64,000 nt of DNA from Glaciecola sp947496235 (GCF_050306235.1 NZ_JBLWFH010000010.1:1-64000), one strand, 5' to 3'. Counted from the first letter of the stretch, positions 1 through 8,656 are shown. Numbers and translations are program-made. The notes: generated by a model from the sequence alone, not told the origin.

Positions 1-76
1 GGTCAGCAGTCGCCCCATGAATTTGAAGAAATATACAAATTCGCTAGTTGAGTGTCTACAGATTTAGGGGAAGATC

Positions 77-826
77 ATGGAGCTAGATATTTTCATACCC
101 TCTATAAAATTTGCAATCGAATATGATGGGGAAGCATGGCATAAAAAAAGTGTAATTAAACGAGAGCAACGTAAATATGAGATTTGCAAAAAAAATGGCA
201 TAAAACTGATTAGGCTGAGAGAAAAAATGCCAGAATTTCCTTCCAATATTGCCGATAAAATGTATGGTATGGACAAGCTATATGAGCCGAATAATCTTGA
301 AAAAATGTTAGGTGAACTCCTTAGACATATAAACTTTTCTGGCACTTGGATGTTAGGCTGTCCAGTTGATATCAACATCAAAAGAGATAGACCTAAAATT
401 TTAGAATACAAAACTAGTTTGAAGAAAAGGTCTTTTAAATATAAACATCCTAAGATTGCCGAAGAATGGCATTTCCCATTGAATGGAAAGCAACTACCCG
501 AACATTTTCAACCGGGAACAGACTTTAAAGCATGGTGGAAATGTCCTCGTTGTTCAATCGTATATAAGGCGTCTATTTCAAAAAGAACTGGTGGTACAGG
601 TTGCCCTAAATGTGGAATCGAAAAATCGACCCAAGCCAAAAGAAAGCCTGTAAATATGATAGATCCTAAGACTGGTAAAATTCTCAATACATTCATTTCC
701 ATCTCAGATGCTTCAAGAAAAATGAAAATAAATGACTCAAACATATGCATGGTGTGTAAGGGAATAAGACCGAAAGCTGGTGGGTATTCGTGGGTATATG
801 CGCACGATTCTAAATTAAATGATTAA
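77..826 (+). CDS. Probably 5'-truncated Vsr-like nuclease with zinc ribbon and NUMOD-like domain
   Basis: Three modules are visible. Residues 1-50 resemble the core of Vsr/DUF559-like PD-(D/E)XK nucleases (ELDIFIP, then AIEYDGEAWH, then GIKLIRLRE). Residues 122-180 form a treble-clef-like zinc ribbon (HPKIAEEWH, then CPRC at 155-158 and CPKC at 175-178) of the type repeated in DUF4379 proteins. Residues 190-241 resemble NUMOD1-type DNA-binding modules of homing endonucleases (ISDASRKMKI, GGYSWVYA). The ATG has a good ribosome site (AGGGGAAG), but an in-frame TAG lies just upstream. The nuclease core starts abruptly at a point where relatives usually have a further N-terminal region, so I infer a 5' truncation. 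It sits next to a broken hydrolase gene. Whether it is expressed or active is unknown. Confidence 0.6.
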   Translation: MELDIFIPSIKFAIEYDGEAWHKKSVIKREQRKYEICKKNGIKLIRLREKMPEFPSNIADKMYGMDKLYEPNNLEKMLGELLRHINFSGTWMLGCPVDINIKRDRPKILEYKTSLKKRSFKYKHPKIAEEWHFPLNGKQLPEHFQPGTDFKAWWKCPRCSIVYKASISKRTGGTGCPKCGIEKSTQAKRKPVNMIDPKTGKILNTFISISDASRKMKINDSNICMVCKGIRPKAGGYSWVYAHDSKLND

Positions 827-1026
827 TTCATTTTCCGAAACAATCCAATGTAGAAATCGTCCACGGTTGGGACGACGACATTATTCCCTATATAAACTCA
901 GTAAGATACGCCGAACAAGCTAAGTGTTCGCTGCATTTGATTGATGGTGACCATAGGCTAAGCAGTTCGCTCGATTTGGTAAATAGTTTGTTTGAGCGCT
1001 ATTTAAAACAGCTAATACACACATAA
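823..1026 (+). pseudogene. 3' remnant of an alpha/beta hydrolase gene
   Basis: This reading frame opens without a usable start and gives about 67 residues that look like the C-terminus of an alpha/beta-fold hydrolase. It has HGWDDDIIP, where the acidic catalytic residue would lie, and LIDGDHRLSS, where the catalytic histidine would lie, before the stop at 1024-1026. The nucleophile elbow and the rest of the fold are absent. Its 5' end abuts and slightly overlaps the stop of the preceding nuclease gene, which suggests that the nuclease, or the rearrangement that brought it, removed the front of the hydrolase. Family assignment is by motif reading only. Confidence 0.6.
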
Positions 1027-1123
1027 TCAAAAACAGGCAAATCTCCCCAAATTTGATCTGTATAAATTTTGCGCGTAGTCTAAATTGCACTTATTCAAAC
1101 AAATGTGATTAAGGCGCTTTAGA

Positions 1124-1888
1124 TTGTTCATACTGCAATTCAAACGGATGCGAAAACTGCTGTTGGAAGAGGGGCGATTGGGGCGCTATTTTACCTATGC
1201 CTTGGGCGAGATTATCCTAGTGGTGATTGGTATTTTGATTGCTCTTCATGTGAATAATAAAAACCTTGAGTACAAGTTAAAACAAGAAGAAATTGCGATT
1301 CTTCAAAGCTTGTTAACCGATTTAAAGTCTGCCCAAAATCAGTCTCAGCGCGGCATCGACAATGAAGATTATGCCTTGTTTGTGCTCAATACCTTGTTAA
1401 AAGAAAAAACTGAGCGCGATGACTTGTTGCAGGAATACAATCTGGATGCGGTTTTGTATCAGGCGTTCTGGAACTTTGAAGTAGATGTGCCTGTTATCAA
1501 TACCTACAGCTACATCAAAAGCACGGGCAAGCAAGATCATATTTCGAATATGGAAATTAGAAAGCGATTTAACGCCATTGATATGGGCATTAATAATTTA
1601 TCCTTTTTAATTGAAGATAGAGCCGAAGTGCAGCAACGCAGAATTGACCCTGTGGTGATTGAACAGCTCAATTTCGTGCGGTTATTAAAAACCGATAATC
1701 CCTCCTTAGAAATGAACCTCGGCGACACCAACCAATTCGATCTTATTGTCGATAATCCTATCCACCGCAATATGGTGGCAGCCAAACTTGAGCTGACCCA
1801 AAGCGTGAAGAATTTTAGGGTTCAACTGGCTCGGGATATTGATATGTTGGTTGAGATGATAGAGCAAGAGCTGGGTGATGAGTCGTAA
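1124..1888 (+). CDS. DUF6090-family membrane protein
   Basis: A 254-residue protein with the DUF6090 signature: a basic N-terminus (RKLLLEEGRLGRY), then one transmembrane segment at about residues 23-43 (YALGEIILVVIGILIALHVNN), then a mostly helical soluble part of about 200 residues. The function of the family is not known. The start is a TTG with AAGG about 9 nt upstream. An ATG at 1148 would shorten the protein by 8 residues and leave the TM intact. The gene stands alone, 70 bp before the metallo-hydrolase gene. DUF6090 proteins are, as far as I know, commonest in Bacteroidota, so acquisition is possible. Confidence 0.7.
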   Translation: MFILQFKRMRKLLLEEGRLGRYFTYALGEIILVVIGILIALHVNNKNLEYKLKQEEIAILQSLLTDLKSAQNQSQRGIDNEDYALFVLNTLLKEKTERDDLLQEYNLDAVLYQAFWNFEVDVPVINTYSYIKSTGKQDHISNMEIRKRFNAIDMGINNLSFLIEDRAEVQQRRIDPVVIEQLNFVRLLKTDNPSLEMNLGDTNQFDLIVDNPIHRNMVAAKLELTQSVKNFRVQLARDIDMLVEMIEQELGDES

Positions 1889-1958
1889 TATGGTTAACTG
1901 ATCCCCTCTCCAAAAAACCTCATATAAAACCCCATCGATTCAGCATAAGGGGAAGTAC

Positions 1959-3320
1959 ATGAAAGTACAGGCTTTTAAAGCGCAAGGTTTAGCTCAGTTA
2001 TCTTATTTAGTTACAAGCGGAAATGAGGGGTTTATTGTTGACCCTCAACTTGATATTCAACCTTATTTAAAAGCCGCCCGAGCTGAAAATGTTAGGATTA
2101 AATTTGTGGTTGAAACCCATCGCAATGAAGATTTTGTGTCGGGTGCGGCTGCCCTTAAAAGCAAGTTGGATATTCCGGTGTATCATGGTCGTCACAGTGA
2201 CGAATCCATTGATTACGCCGATGCAGTTAAACAAGGCGATGAGTTCGAAGTTGGAGAACTAAAAGTCACTGTATGGGAGACCCCAGGACACACCAAAGAC
2301 AGTGTGTGTTATGTGGTTGCCGATACCGCTATTAGCGATGAGTCTGTAGTTATTTTCACCGGTGACACTTTATTTGTGAACGATGTAGGTCGAACTGACT
2401 TCTATCCTGACCAAGAAAAAGAAATTGCAGCCACCCTTTACGATAGTCTCCATGAATTGCTTAAACTGCCTGAAAGTACCATTGTGTATCCTGCCCACGG
2501 AGCTGGTAGCGTTTGCGGTGGTGGTATGGCAGACCGTGAATTCAGCACATTAGGTTATGAAAAGCGTCATAATCCAAAATTAAAAATCGGTGATAAAGAC
2601 AAATTTGTCGAAGCCAAACTAGCTGAAACTCATTACTACGCGCCTTATTTTGAAAAGATGGAACATTACAATGCTAGAGGCAAAGCTGAAGCGATTGACG
2701 AGCGACATTTATCTCAACTCGACAACCAAGCGTGGGATGATGTTATCTCTGGCAAGTTTGCCTGCCAGCTGGTGGATTTGCGTGGACAACCAGCGTTTTG
2801 TCAGTCCCATATCCGCGGCAGTTTATTTTTGCATGGTGGGATGGTGTCTGCTTATGGTGGTTGGTTTCTAAATTACGATGACCCTATTGTATTTGTTGCC
2901 GATTCTGCCGAACAAGCACAATCGGCTGCAAAGCAGTTATGGCGTATGGGCTATGATAATCTTCATGGCTACGGCAGCAAAGTACCCGTTTTTACTGGAA
3001 ATAGTAACGACAAAGTTCGCCGATTAAGCTTGTTAACGGTTGATCAATTCGCCGATGAAAATAGGTCAGACCAATCGCTAATGCTCGACGTTCGCAAACA
3101 AGATGAACGAGACCAATCAGCAATACCAGGCTCAAAACACATCTATTTAGGATTTGTGCCTGACAATATAGACGAGATTAAACAGGCGGAGCGCGTCACT
3201 TGTTTATGTGCATCTGGCGTAAGAGCAACTATAGCTGCCAGTTACCTGCTACAGCAAGGCGTCGAAAATGTAGAAGTTTTACAAGGCTCAATGCAAGCTT
3301 GGAAGGCAAGTAAGGGGTGA
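1959..3320 (+). CDS. Metallo-beta-lactamase fold protein with two rhodanese domains
   Basis: 453 residues in the order MBL fold (about 1-240), rhodanese 1 (about 255-350) and rhodanese 2 (about 365-450), the layout of bacterial persulfide-dioxygenase-like proteins. The usual H-x-H-x-D-H metal motif is altered to H54-R-N56-E-D58-F59. H111 (TPGHTKDS), D136 (FTGDTLF) and H180 (YPAHGAG) are kept. The first rhodanese domain lacks a catalytic Cys. The second has the active loop C417-A-S-G-V-R. By family, a role in sulfane-sulfur or persulfide handling is likely, but the altered ligands make the dioxygenase reaction uncertain. The start ATG is preceded by AAGGGGAAG. No sulfide-oxidation neighbours are seen. 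Confidence 0.85.
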   Translation: MKVQAFKAQGLAQLSYLVTSGNEGFIVDPQLDIQPYLKAARAENVRIKFVVETHRNEDFVSGAAALKSKLDIPVYHGRHSDESIDYADAVKQGDEFEVGELKVTVWETPGHTKDSVCYVVADTAISDESVVIFTGDTLFVNDVGRTDFYPDQEKEIAATLYDSLHELLKLPESTIVYPAHGAGSVCGGGMADREFSTLGYEKRHNPKLKIGDKDKFVEAKLAETHYYAPYFEKMEHYNARGKAEAIDERHLSQLDNQAWDDVISGKFACQLVDLRGQPAFCQSHIRGSLFLHGGMVSAYGGWFLNYDDPIVFVADSAEQAQSAAKQLWRMGYDNLHGYGSKVPVFTGNSNDKVRRLSLLTVDQFADENRSDQSLMLDVRKQDERDQSAIPGSKHIYLGFVPDNIDEIKQAERVTCLCASGVRATIAASYLLQQGVENVEVLQGSMQAWKASKG

Positions 3321-3727
3321 TTTTCCTTAGAATTAATGGTGCTTTTTATCTTTTAACAAAACACAATCAAAGCGATTGGGTTTTTTCACATTTAAATATC
3401 TAATAAATTTAAAGTTTTAGATGAATTTTAAAACTATATGGGGGAGAATCCGAAACACCACTGGAAAACGCCCGCACTACACTCGGGTATACCTTACTCA
3501 ATTAAGGTCTAAATTCGACCGATAAAAGTGGATCGGTTATGTGCTAGTGACGCAACACTTGAAGTAGATGTAATAAGGATTTTATTAGATGACCCTCCGC
3601 GAATTTTCGAACCTTCGGATCTCATATCCCCTTTTGCCTGCACAGCATGGATTACATTCAATATTCACTTTCTTCTAAGCTTGGCTAGCAGAAAGCTCTA
3701 TGTATTCTCCGCAATAAGGAATTTTGA
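3321..3727. other. Intergenic region without a supported gene
   Basis: About 400 bases between the MBL-rhodanese gene and the RyR/TrkA gene. It is AT-rich at its left end. It holds a 67-codon open frame (3528-3731) with no family resemblance, no clear ribosome site and an overlap with the next start. AAGGA at about 3717-3721 is a plausible ribosome site for the gene at 3728. I see no convincing RNA gene, terminator or repeat. Confidence 0.5.
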
Positions 3728-5626
3728 ATGAAACCTAATAAGGGTAACGCTACGCCTCTAAATCTAACGGGCATCATCTTTTTAGCTTGTTTGGTCATAC
3801 TGACTTTAGGCTTGGGCATTTTAGGATTTAGTTCAGTATACGTCGCCAATCCAGAAGTCGCTTATCCTGTTCTAACTCGCTGGTTTGATGTGATTTACAG
3901 CACCATTAAACTCTTTTCATTACTTTCTTCACCTGCTGATGATGAGTTAAAACATTGGGCGATTTCTGCTGCTCGATTAACCGCTGCTTGCTCTGTATTT
4001 TTCTCCATTGCGTTTGCGACTATTTACGCCGCTGGCAGTTGGTTTAAAGCCAACGTTGGCGTTAGGTTTTACAAGCGTCATTTTGTAATTTTTGGCTTGA
4101 ATGAAGAAAGTAAATATTTAATCGATGACTTAATAAAGCAAAACAAAAAGGTTGTTGTGGTTGAAAGCGACCATGCCAATACCTTGTTACCTGAATACAA
4201 AAAGCAGCCTGTTACGATTTTGCTAGGGGATAGCAGTCAGCTCGCAATTCAGAAAAGAGCATCTATTCTAAATGCCCACTGCATGGTCGCGATGACAGGC
4301 TGTGATTTAGAAAATTTAGCCATTTTAAAAGCCTTGGTAGAAGCGCCATATAAACCTAAATTACATTGTCATATCGCTATTGAAAACGTGATGAGTTACA
4401 AGTTGTTTGAACCCAATGCGTTTTATGCCATTGAAAACATCAAAAAATTGTCTACCGGTTTGTTGGTCAATATTTTCAATAAAAATGAGCAAATAGCCAT
4501 AAATTTAGTGGCAGCTATGAAGCTAGGGAGCAATGGCGATACAGCATCAGATACTGCCCAACCGGTAAGCATTCTTCTTGCTGGTTTTGGCGCTATTGGT
4601 GTAGCCATTTTACGAGAGTTATTGTTGATGGCGCATTTTTGCAATCATAAAAAAGCAAAAATTGTTATACTAAGCCCCGAGCCAAATGATTTTTTTGTCA
4701 CCCATCACCAAGTGTTAGCAAATTGCAATGGAAACGGATTGGATTTATGGGACATTGAATTTGTAACCTCAGAACAAGAGTTACAAGCTCCATCTAGCTT
4801 TAATCATATTATTGCCTGTGACCAAAATGAAAACCTCGCCTTAAAATCCATTTTGCGTCTATACGATATGTGTACTATTTCACAGATGCGAGAAACCGAT
4901 TCGTCCACTACTTTTCATTATTTAAGTATGCTTAAGCACGACATCAAGCATACTCAAATTCAGCCGTTTGGTTCGCTGGAATCAACGCTTAATGGCTCTG
5001 CATTGTTGAATAATAAAAACGAAACCTTGGCTGAAAAAAGCCATCATCTTTATGCCAGGGCAAAGCTAGGGTTGCGGGATTTATCTGATGAAGAAGTGAA
5101 TCAACGTATAGAACTTCATGATGCTCAAAGTCAAGATTCTAGTGCTTGGTTGCACTGGGTCAATCAGCCATTGTTCAAGCGACGATCTAACTTTACTGAA
5201 AAGCGCCATATCCCTATCAAATTGTTAGCCTTGGGGGGCGAAACGCCAATTCAAACGCTAGCGGGTGCAAATTTTAACGCTAAACAAGACAGTATTGATT
5301 TACCCTATTTAGACGAATTTTCTGATCTAGACTTCAATGTTATTTATGCTTGGATGGATGAAATTAAAACCGAATTAGGTTTAGACAATAAAGAGATCAC
5401 CCAGAGAATTCACGCTTTAGCGCGAGTAGAACACGACAGATGGAATGCCTTTCATGTGGTGAATAACTGGCGTTACGGTGCTTCCAAAAACGAAGTGCTG
5501 AAAACCCACGATTGCTTACTGAGTTGGCAACAACTTGAGCAAAAACGACCCGACACCATCAAGTATGATTATAAGGCCGTCTATCACATCCCAGAATCTT
5601 TAGCGCTATTAAACGATAAAGCCTAA
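3728..5626 (+). CDS. Two-TM channel-like protein with TrkA-N and C-terminal RyR domain
   Basis: 632 residues. Two hydrophobic segments, at about 14-36 and 80-105, flank a partly hydrophobic stretch (WFDVIYSTIKLFSLLSS), like a two-TM ion-channel pore module. Two Rossmann-like TrkA-N/RCK units follow: one begins HFVIFGLNEES at about 118, the other has the classical GFGAIG at about 285. The C-terminus, about 555-625, resembles the ryanodine-receptor repeat (RyR) domain found in some prokaryotic proteins (LARVEHDRWNAFHVVNNWRYG, then HDCLLSW and DYKAVYHIP). By analogy with RCK-gated channels, it may be a ligand-gated inner-membrane conductance. That is an inference, since ion selectivity and ligand cannot be read from the sequence. 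The gene is monocistronic and is followed by a perfect inverted repeat. Confidence 0.75.
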   Translation: MKPNKGNATPLNLTGIIFLACLVILTLGLGILGFSSVYVANPEVAYPVLTRWFDVIYSTIKLFSLLSSPADDELKHWAISAARLTAACSVFFSIAFATIYAAGSWFKANVGVRFYKRHFVIFGLNEESKYLIDDLIKQNKKVVVVESDHANTLLPEYKKQPVTILLGDSSQLAIQKRASILNAHCMVAMTGCDLENLAILKALVEAPYKPKLHCHIAIENVMSYKLFEPNAFYAIENIKKLSTGLLVNIFNKNEQIAINLVAAMKLGSNGDTASDTAQPVSILLAGFGAIGVAILRELLLMAHFCNHKKAKIVILSPEPNDFFVTHHQVLANCNGNGLDLWDIEFVTSEQELQAPSSFNHIIACDQNENLALKSILRLYDMCTISQMRETDSSTTFHYLSMLKHDIKHTQIQPFGSLESTLNGSALLNNKNETLAEKSHHLYARAKLGLRDLSDEEVNQRIELHDAQSQDSSAWLHWVNQPLFKRRSNFTEKRHIPIKLLALGGETPIQTLAGANFNAKQDSIDLPYLDEFSDLDFNVIYAWMDEIKTELGLDNKEITQRIHALARVEHDRWNAFHVVNNWRYGASKNEVLKTHDCLLSWQQLEQKRPDTIKYDYKAVYHIPESLALLNDKA

Positions 5627-5645
5627 GGTAAGCAATGCTAAAAGC

Positions 5646-5669
5646 AGAAGCGATCAATTGATCGCTTCT
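5646..5669. terminator. Perfect 24-bp inverted repeat between convergent genes
   Basis: AGAAGCGATCAA is followed directly by its reverse complement TTGATCGCTTCT, between the stop of the RyR gene and the stop of the convergent PEP-CTERM gene. T-rich sequence follows on the plus strand but is interrupted. It probably acts as a bidirectional transcription stop. Confidence 0.6.
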
Positions 5670-5679
5670 AAAGATTGTT

Positions 5680-6624
5680 TTACTTCTTAAAACGTCTAAA
5701 TGCCAAACCTAACGCACCTAACAAAAAGATAGCCAATGTAGATGGGGCTGGAACAGAAACTGTTTTAATCAGGGTTAAATTGTTGCTTATTATGGCTTCA
5801 CTTTCTTCTTCGGTGGCGCCGCTTACCGTTAACGAAGAGGTTAAGGTATGAGATGAGTCTAGAAAGCCACCGTTGAATGCCATAATTGAGCCCCTTCCGA
5901 ATAAGTAAAATTCCATCCCGAAGGTAACATCAAATTCGAATGAAATTCTGCCGTCGTCTCCCCTTTCTTGACCACTATTAGGAGAAGATTGGCTATGGTA
6001 ATAATCACCGCCTAATAATAAATTCTCATCGATGCTGATTGGGTAAACTTCACTTGGATCAGAACTTACATCTAAATCAGTGATGGCAGCAATTGCCGCT
6101 TCATACCACGCATACTGACTTACTTGAACATTATCATGAATAGTTTCGGAAATTAGGTAATCAAAATCTGCAGTAAATGTTAAGGTTTGATTTATTCCCC
6201 ACCATTTATATTTTTGTGCTGCAAAAGTTCTACCTATAATAAGCTCATTTTCTTCAGCAACGGCTAGCATATGAATTTCAGGTAGCGCCAATTCAGTGTC
6301 ATCTAGTAAAGACTCAACGTAAGCATTGCGTCTGATAGACGAGCGAGAATACTTACCGCCAATGGCTTTATCGTAGTCAGTATCATTTGAGCCGCTCATA
6401 ATTGCCGCATATTCACATGCCATAACTAGCCCAACGGCATTTGTGTCATAACCAAAATGCTCTTCAATTTGTTGTCTGTTTTCATTTAAATAATCCAGAT
6501 CGACCTCGGGACAATTCGATTTGGTTATGGTTGTCGCAGAATGATATGAAATCAGACCCGCTTGGGCGTTGTTACTAAGGGTGAATGCCAAAAGTACTGA
6601 CAATGAGAACAGCTTAAATCTCAT
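5680..6624 (-). CDS. PEP-CTERM sorting-domain exported protein
   Basis: 314 residues with a Sec signal peptide at 1-22 (FKLFSLSVLLAFTLSNNAQA). The C-terminal tail has the PEP-CTERM layout: a PAPST-type motif, a hydrophobic helix (LAIFLLGALGLAF), then a basic end (RRFKK). In this system the exosortase EpsH/XrtA or a relative cleaves at the motif and delivers the protein to the cell surface or matrix. The central 260 residues match no family that I recognise. No exosortase gene is in the window. The gene is convergent with the RyR gene and 220 bp downstream of hipA on the same strand. Confidence 0.8.
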   Translation of the reverse strand: MRFKLFSLSVLLAFTLSNNAQAGLISYHSATTITKSNCPEVDLDYLNENRQQIEEHFGYDTNAVGLVMACEYAAIMSGSNDTDYDKAIGGKYSRSSIRRNAYVESLLDDTELALPEIHMLAVAEENELIIGRTFAAQKYKWWGINQTLTFTADFDYLISETIHDNVQVSQYAWYEAAIAAITDLDVSSDPSEVYPISIDENLLLGGDYYHSQSSPNSGQERGDDGRISFEFDVTFGMEFYLFGRGSIMAFNGGFLDSSHTLTSSLTVSGATEEESEAIISNNLTLIKTVSVPAPSTLAIFLLGALGLAFRRFKK

Positions 6625-6844
6625 AGAATGTTTCCTTATTTGTTGTTTTCCATATTGTTGCGGATGAGTTTTTTATATTAACTTATTGTTATATCTGATT
6701 ATTTTGCATAATTCGCTAAGCAAAAACCATGCTCAAAAGAAATGTTAATTAAATCAATTGGTTAAAACCTGCGCTTAAAAATGTGTAAAAAAATCAGTCA
6801 CATAGACATAAGTATAAAAAAGGGGAGCGATTGATGTTCTGTCC

Positions 6845-8200
6845 TTAAACTGAGATAAAAGGTATATCCCCAGCCTGGGCTTTTAAATATTCTGTTTTCA
6901 TAAGTATGTTCTCTCGTAGTGCATGAAAATAAGCGATATCCTCCTCGGTAATGTGTGGCTGGCATTTCATGTTGTCGATAAAATCGTTTCCATTAAGTTG
7001 GTGTATCACTTTTTCTGCTAAATTAACTAACAATCTGGATAACAGCTTTTTATCTATGTTGCAGGTTTCTGCAAAGTCGGCGAGTTGATAGGCATGAATG
7101 TTATCTGGCATGAATTCATCACCCATGGCCATTGCCAGTGTCTGTGTAAATTGAGGAAACATGGCGATATTGACTAAATCGTAAGAAGGGGTGAAGCGCG
7201 CGTTCGTCTTGTCAAAATACAAAGAGATATTTTTACCATGGCTGTCGTAGTTGCTAATCATTAAGTTAAATAGTTGCCAATGGATAAGCCAGTTTTTGCT
7301 TTCTACTGGTGACGACATAGCCTTACTAAATTCAAACAGTTTATTTAAGCTAGCGCCATCGCGAATATGCTGAACATCTCTTCCATCACCGAGGTTTCGC
7401 TCGTATTTATAATCTCTAGATAAATTTAGTGCTTGGCAAGCATCTATTACATGGCGTCTTAATACTTTATTATTCTCTTTGCTATACTTGCGATCGAATC
7501 GTTTAACAACGAGCGCAGGATGTGGCCCCAATCGTTTGTATGTCACCTCGGCAGTAGGTAGCCCAATAGCGCTGGAAAGCTGCATACAAAAAAATTCGTT
7601 TAATACTAGGTTGGGGCAGTTTTTCTTTTCAAATTTAAGGATATGGGTTGAACATAGAGGGCCGTCAGCAAACCCCATGTTTCCATTTTCGTCAATAAAC
7701 ACATTTAATTTGTCTTGCACACCGGCAACGCTGAGCCTAGGTTTGTCGTCCCATGTTAATAAACCAAACTCTTCTTTTTCGTCTAATCTTTTGATGAGTT
7801 CACTTTCCTTAACAATCCGCATGTTTGCGAGTGTGTACTCTTCTATGTTTTGTTCAGCAGGCATAAAAGTAAAAGCGCCAGCTAGGTCATTACCAATAGC
7901 GCGTACTTGTGAATACACATTTTTTTCGGAAACACCTAAGTTGTTAGCGAGTAATCTTCGCGCTTCTCCCTCAGGTAATGCATTATCGAGATAGTTGTAT
8001 GCAACTTCTGGAGAATGTGGTTTTGCTAGAGGCAGATGAGGTGAAATAGCAAAGCCGTTTTGTTGCCATTGCTGAGAATAGTTAAGCTTTAATAAATTCG
8101 TTGTTTTATCAAGTGTTAGTGCAGCAACAAAACTATTGCCATAAGTTACATTTAGCTGGTATGCGTCGCCTTTTCTAATAGTATCCATGCCTAAATCCAT
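6845..8200 (-). CDS. hipA: HipA-type serine/threonine kinase toxin
   Basis: 451 residues with the full HipA layout: N-subdomain, the S157-containing loop (RLSVAGVQDK, equivalent to the E. coli region whose serine is autophosphorylated), and VVKRFDR. The kinase core has NYDSHGKN with the likely catalytic Asp at 319 and SYDLV with the metal-binding Asp at 341. E. coli HipA phosphorylates glutamyl-tRNA synthetase and causes growth arrest; the target here is unknown. Its start overlaps the hipB stop by 10 nt, so the two are co-translated and hipB comes first, as in the classical locus. All key residues are present, so it is probably functional. Confidence 0.92.
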   Translation of the reverse strand: MDLGMDTIRKGDAYQLNVTYGNSFVAALTLDKTTNLLKLNYSQQWQQNGFAISPHLPLAKPHSPEVAYNYLDNALPEGEARRLLANNLGVSEKNVYSQVRAIGNDLAGAFTFMPAEQNIEEYTLANMRIVKESELIKRLDEKEEFGLLTWDDKPRLSVAGVQDKLNVFIDENGNMGFADGPLCSTHILKFEKKNCPNLVLNEFFCMQLSSAIGLPTAEVTYKRLGPHPALVVKRFDRKYSKENNKVLRRHVIDACQALNLSRDYKYERNLGDGRDVQHIRDGASLNKLFEFSKAMSSPVESKNWLIHWQLFNLMISNYDSHGKNISLYFDKTNARFTPSYDLVNIAMFPQFTQTLAMAMGDEFMPDNIHAYQLADFAETCNIDKKLLSRLLVNLAEKVIHQLNGNDFIDNMKCQPHITEEDIAYFHALRENILMKTEYLKAQAGDIPFISV

Positions 8201-8481
8201 CCCTCTTCATTAGAAGAGTCTGGTTGTTTTGGTGTTAATTCTTTCGATGTGAGTTTTATTCCTAGCCCGTGCAATACAGAAAACATCGCTGACAAAGTAC
8301 AATTTGCATTGCCGTTTTCCAGTCTAGATAAGGTGTTGATACCAATCCCACAAAGCGCTGCACAATCAGCCAATTTCATGCCAAGCTGGGTACGTTTCGC
8401 TTTGATAAGCTGTCCTAGTATCTGTGCATTATCAATAGATACTGAGTCAGGCAGTTCAGACGCTATTACTTTTTTCGCCAT
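8191..8481 (-). CDS. hipB: HipB-type antitoxin, XRE-family repressor
   Basis: 96 residues with a central helix-turn-helix (about 24-80: LGQLIKAKRTQLGMKLADCAALCGIGINTLSRLENG). This is the XRE/Cro fold of HipB antitoxins, which bind and neutralise HipA and repress their own promoter. The acidic tail (PDSSNEEGWI) is typical of the disordered C-terminus of HipB. The gene precedes and overlaps hipA. Three copies of a 16-bp palindrome lie directly upstream and are the obvious binding sites. Confidence 0.9.
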   Translation of the reverse strand: MAKKVIASELPDSVSIDNAQILGQLIKAKRTQLGMKLADCAALCGIGINTLSRLENGNANCTLSAMFSVLHGLGIKLTSKELTPKQPDSSNEEGWI

Positions 8482-8506
8482 TATATTCGGACCGATAGTT
8501 AATTAT

Positions 8507-8621
8507 TCACTATGATTGGTGATTATAGGTGATATCTGACTAAATACAAATAAAATCACCAGTAATGGTTAATTTATGTTTGAACAATCTGACTTTTATG
8601 ATAAATCACTATTACTGGTGA
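8507..8621. promoter_or_regulatory. Three TCAC-N8-GTGA operators upstream of hipB
   Basis: Three 16-bp inverted repeats precede hipB: 8507-8522 (TCACTATGATTGGTGA), 8556-8571 (TCACCAGTAATGGTTA, one arm imperfect) and 8606-8621 (TCACTATTACTGGTGA). The start-to-start spacing is 49 and 50 bp, close to five helical turns, so repressors would sit on one face of the DNA. HipB of E. coli likewise uses several half-site pairs with an 8-bp spacer, but with a different arm sequence. Confidence 0.8.
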
Positions 8622-8656
8622 TTTATTGTATAAGTAGCACAGTTGAAGGATTTATT

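Noticed and set aside
3528..3731. 67-codon ORF between the MBL-rhodanese and RyR genes
   Set aside because: It has no recognisable family and no clear ribosome site, and it overlaps the start of the next gene.
7479..7994. 171-codon ORF on the plus strand opposite hipA
   Set aside because: It lies wholly inside the hipA coding region on the other strand and looks like no known protein.
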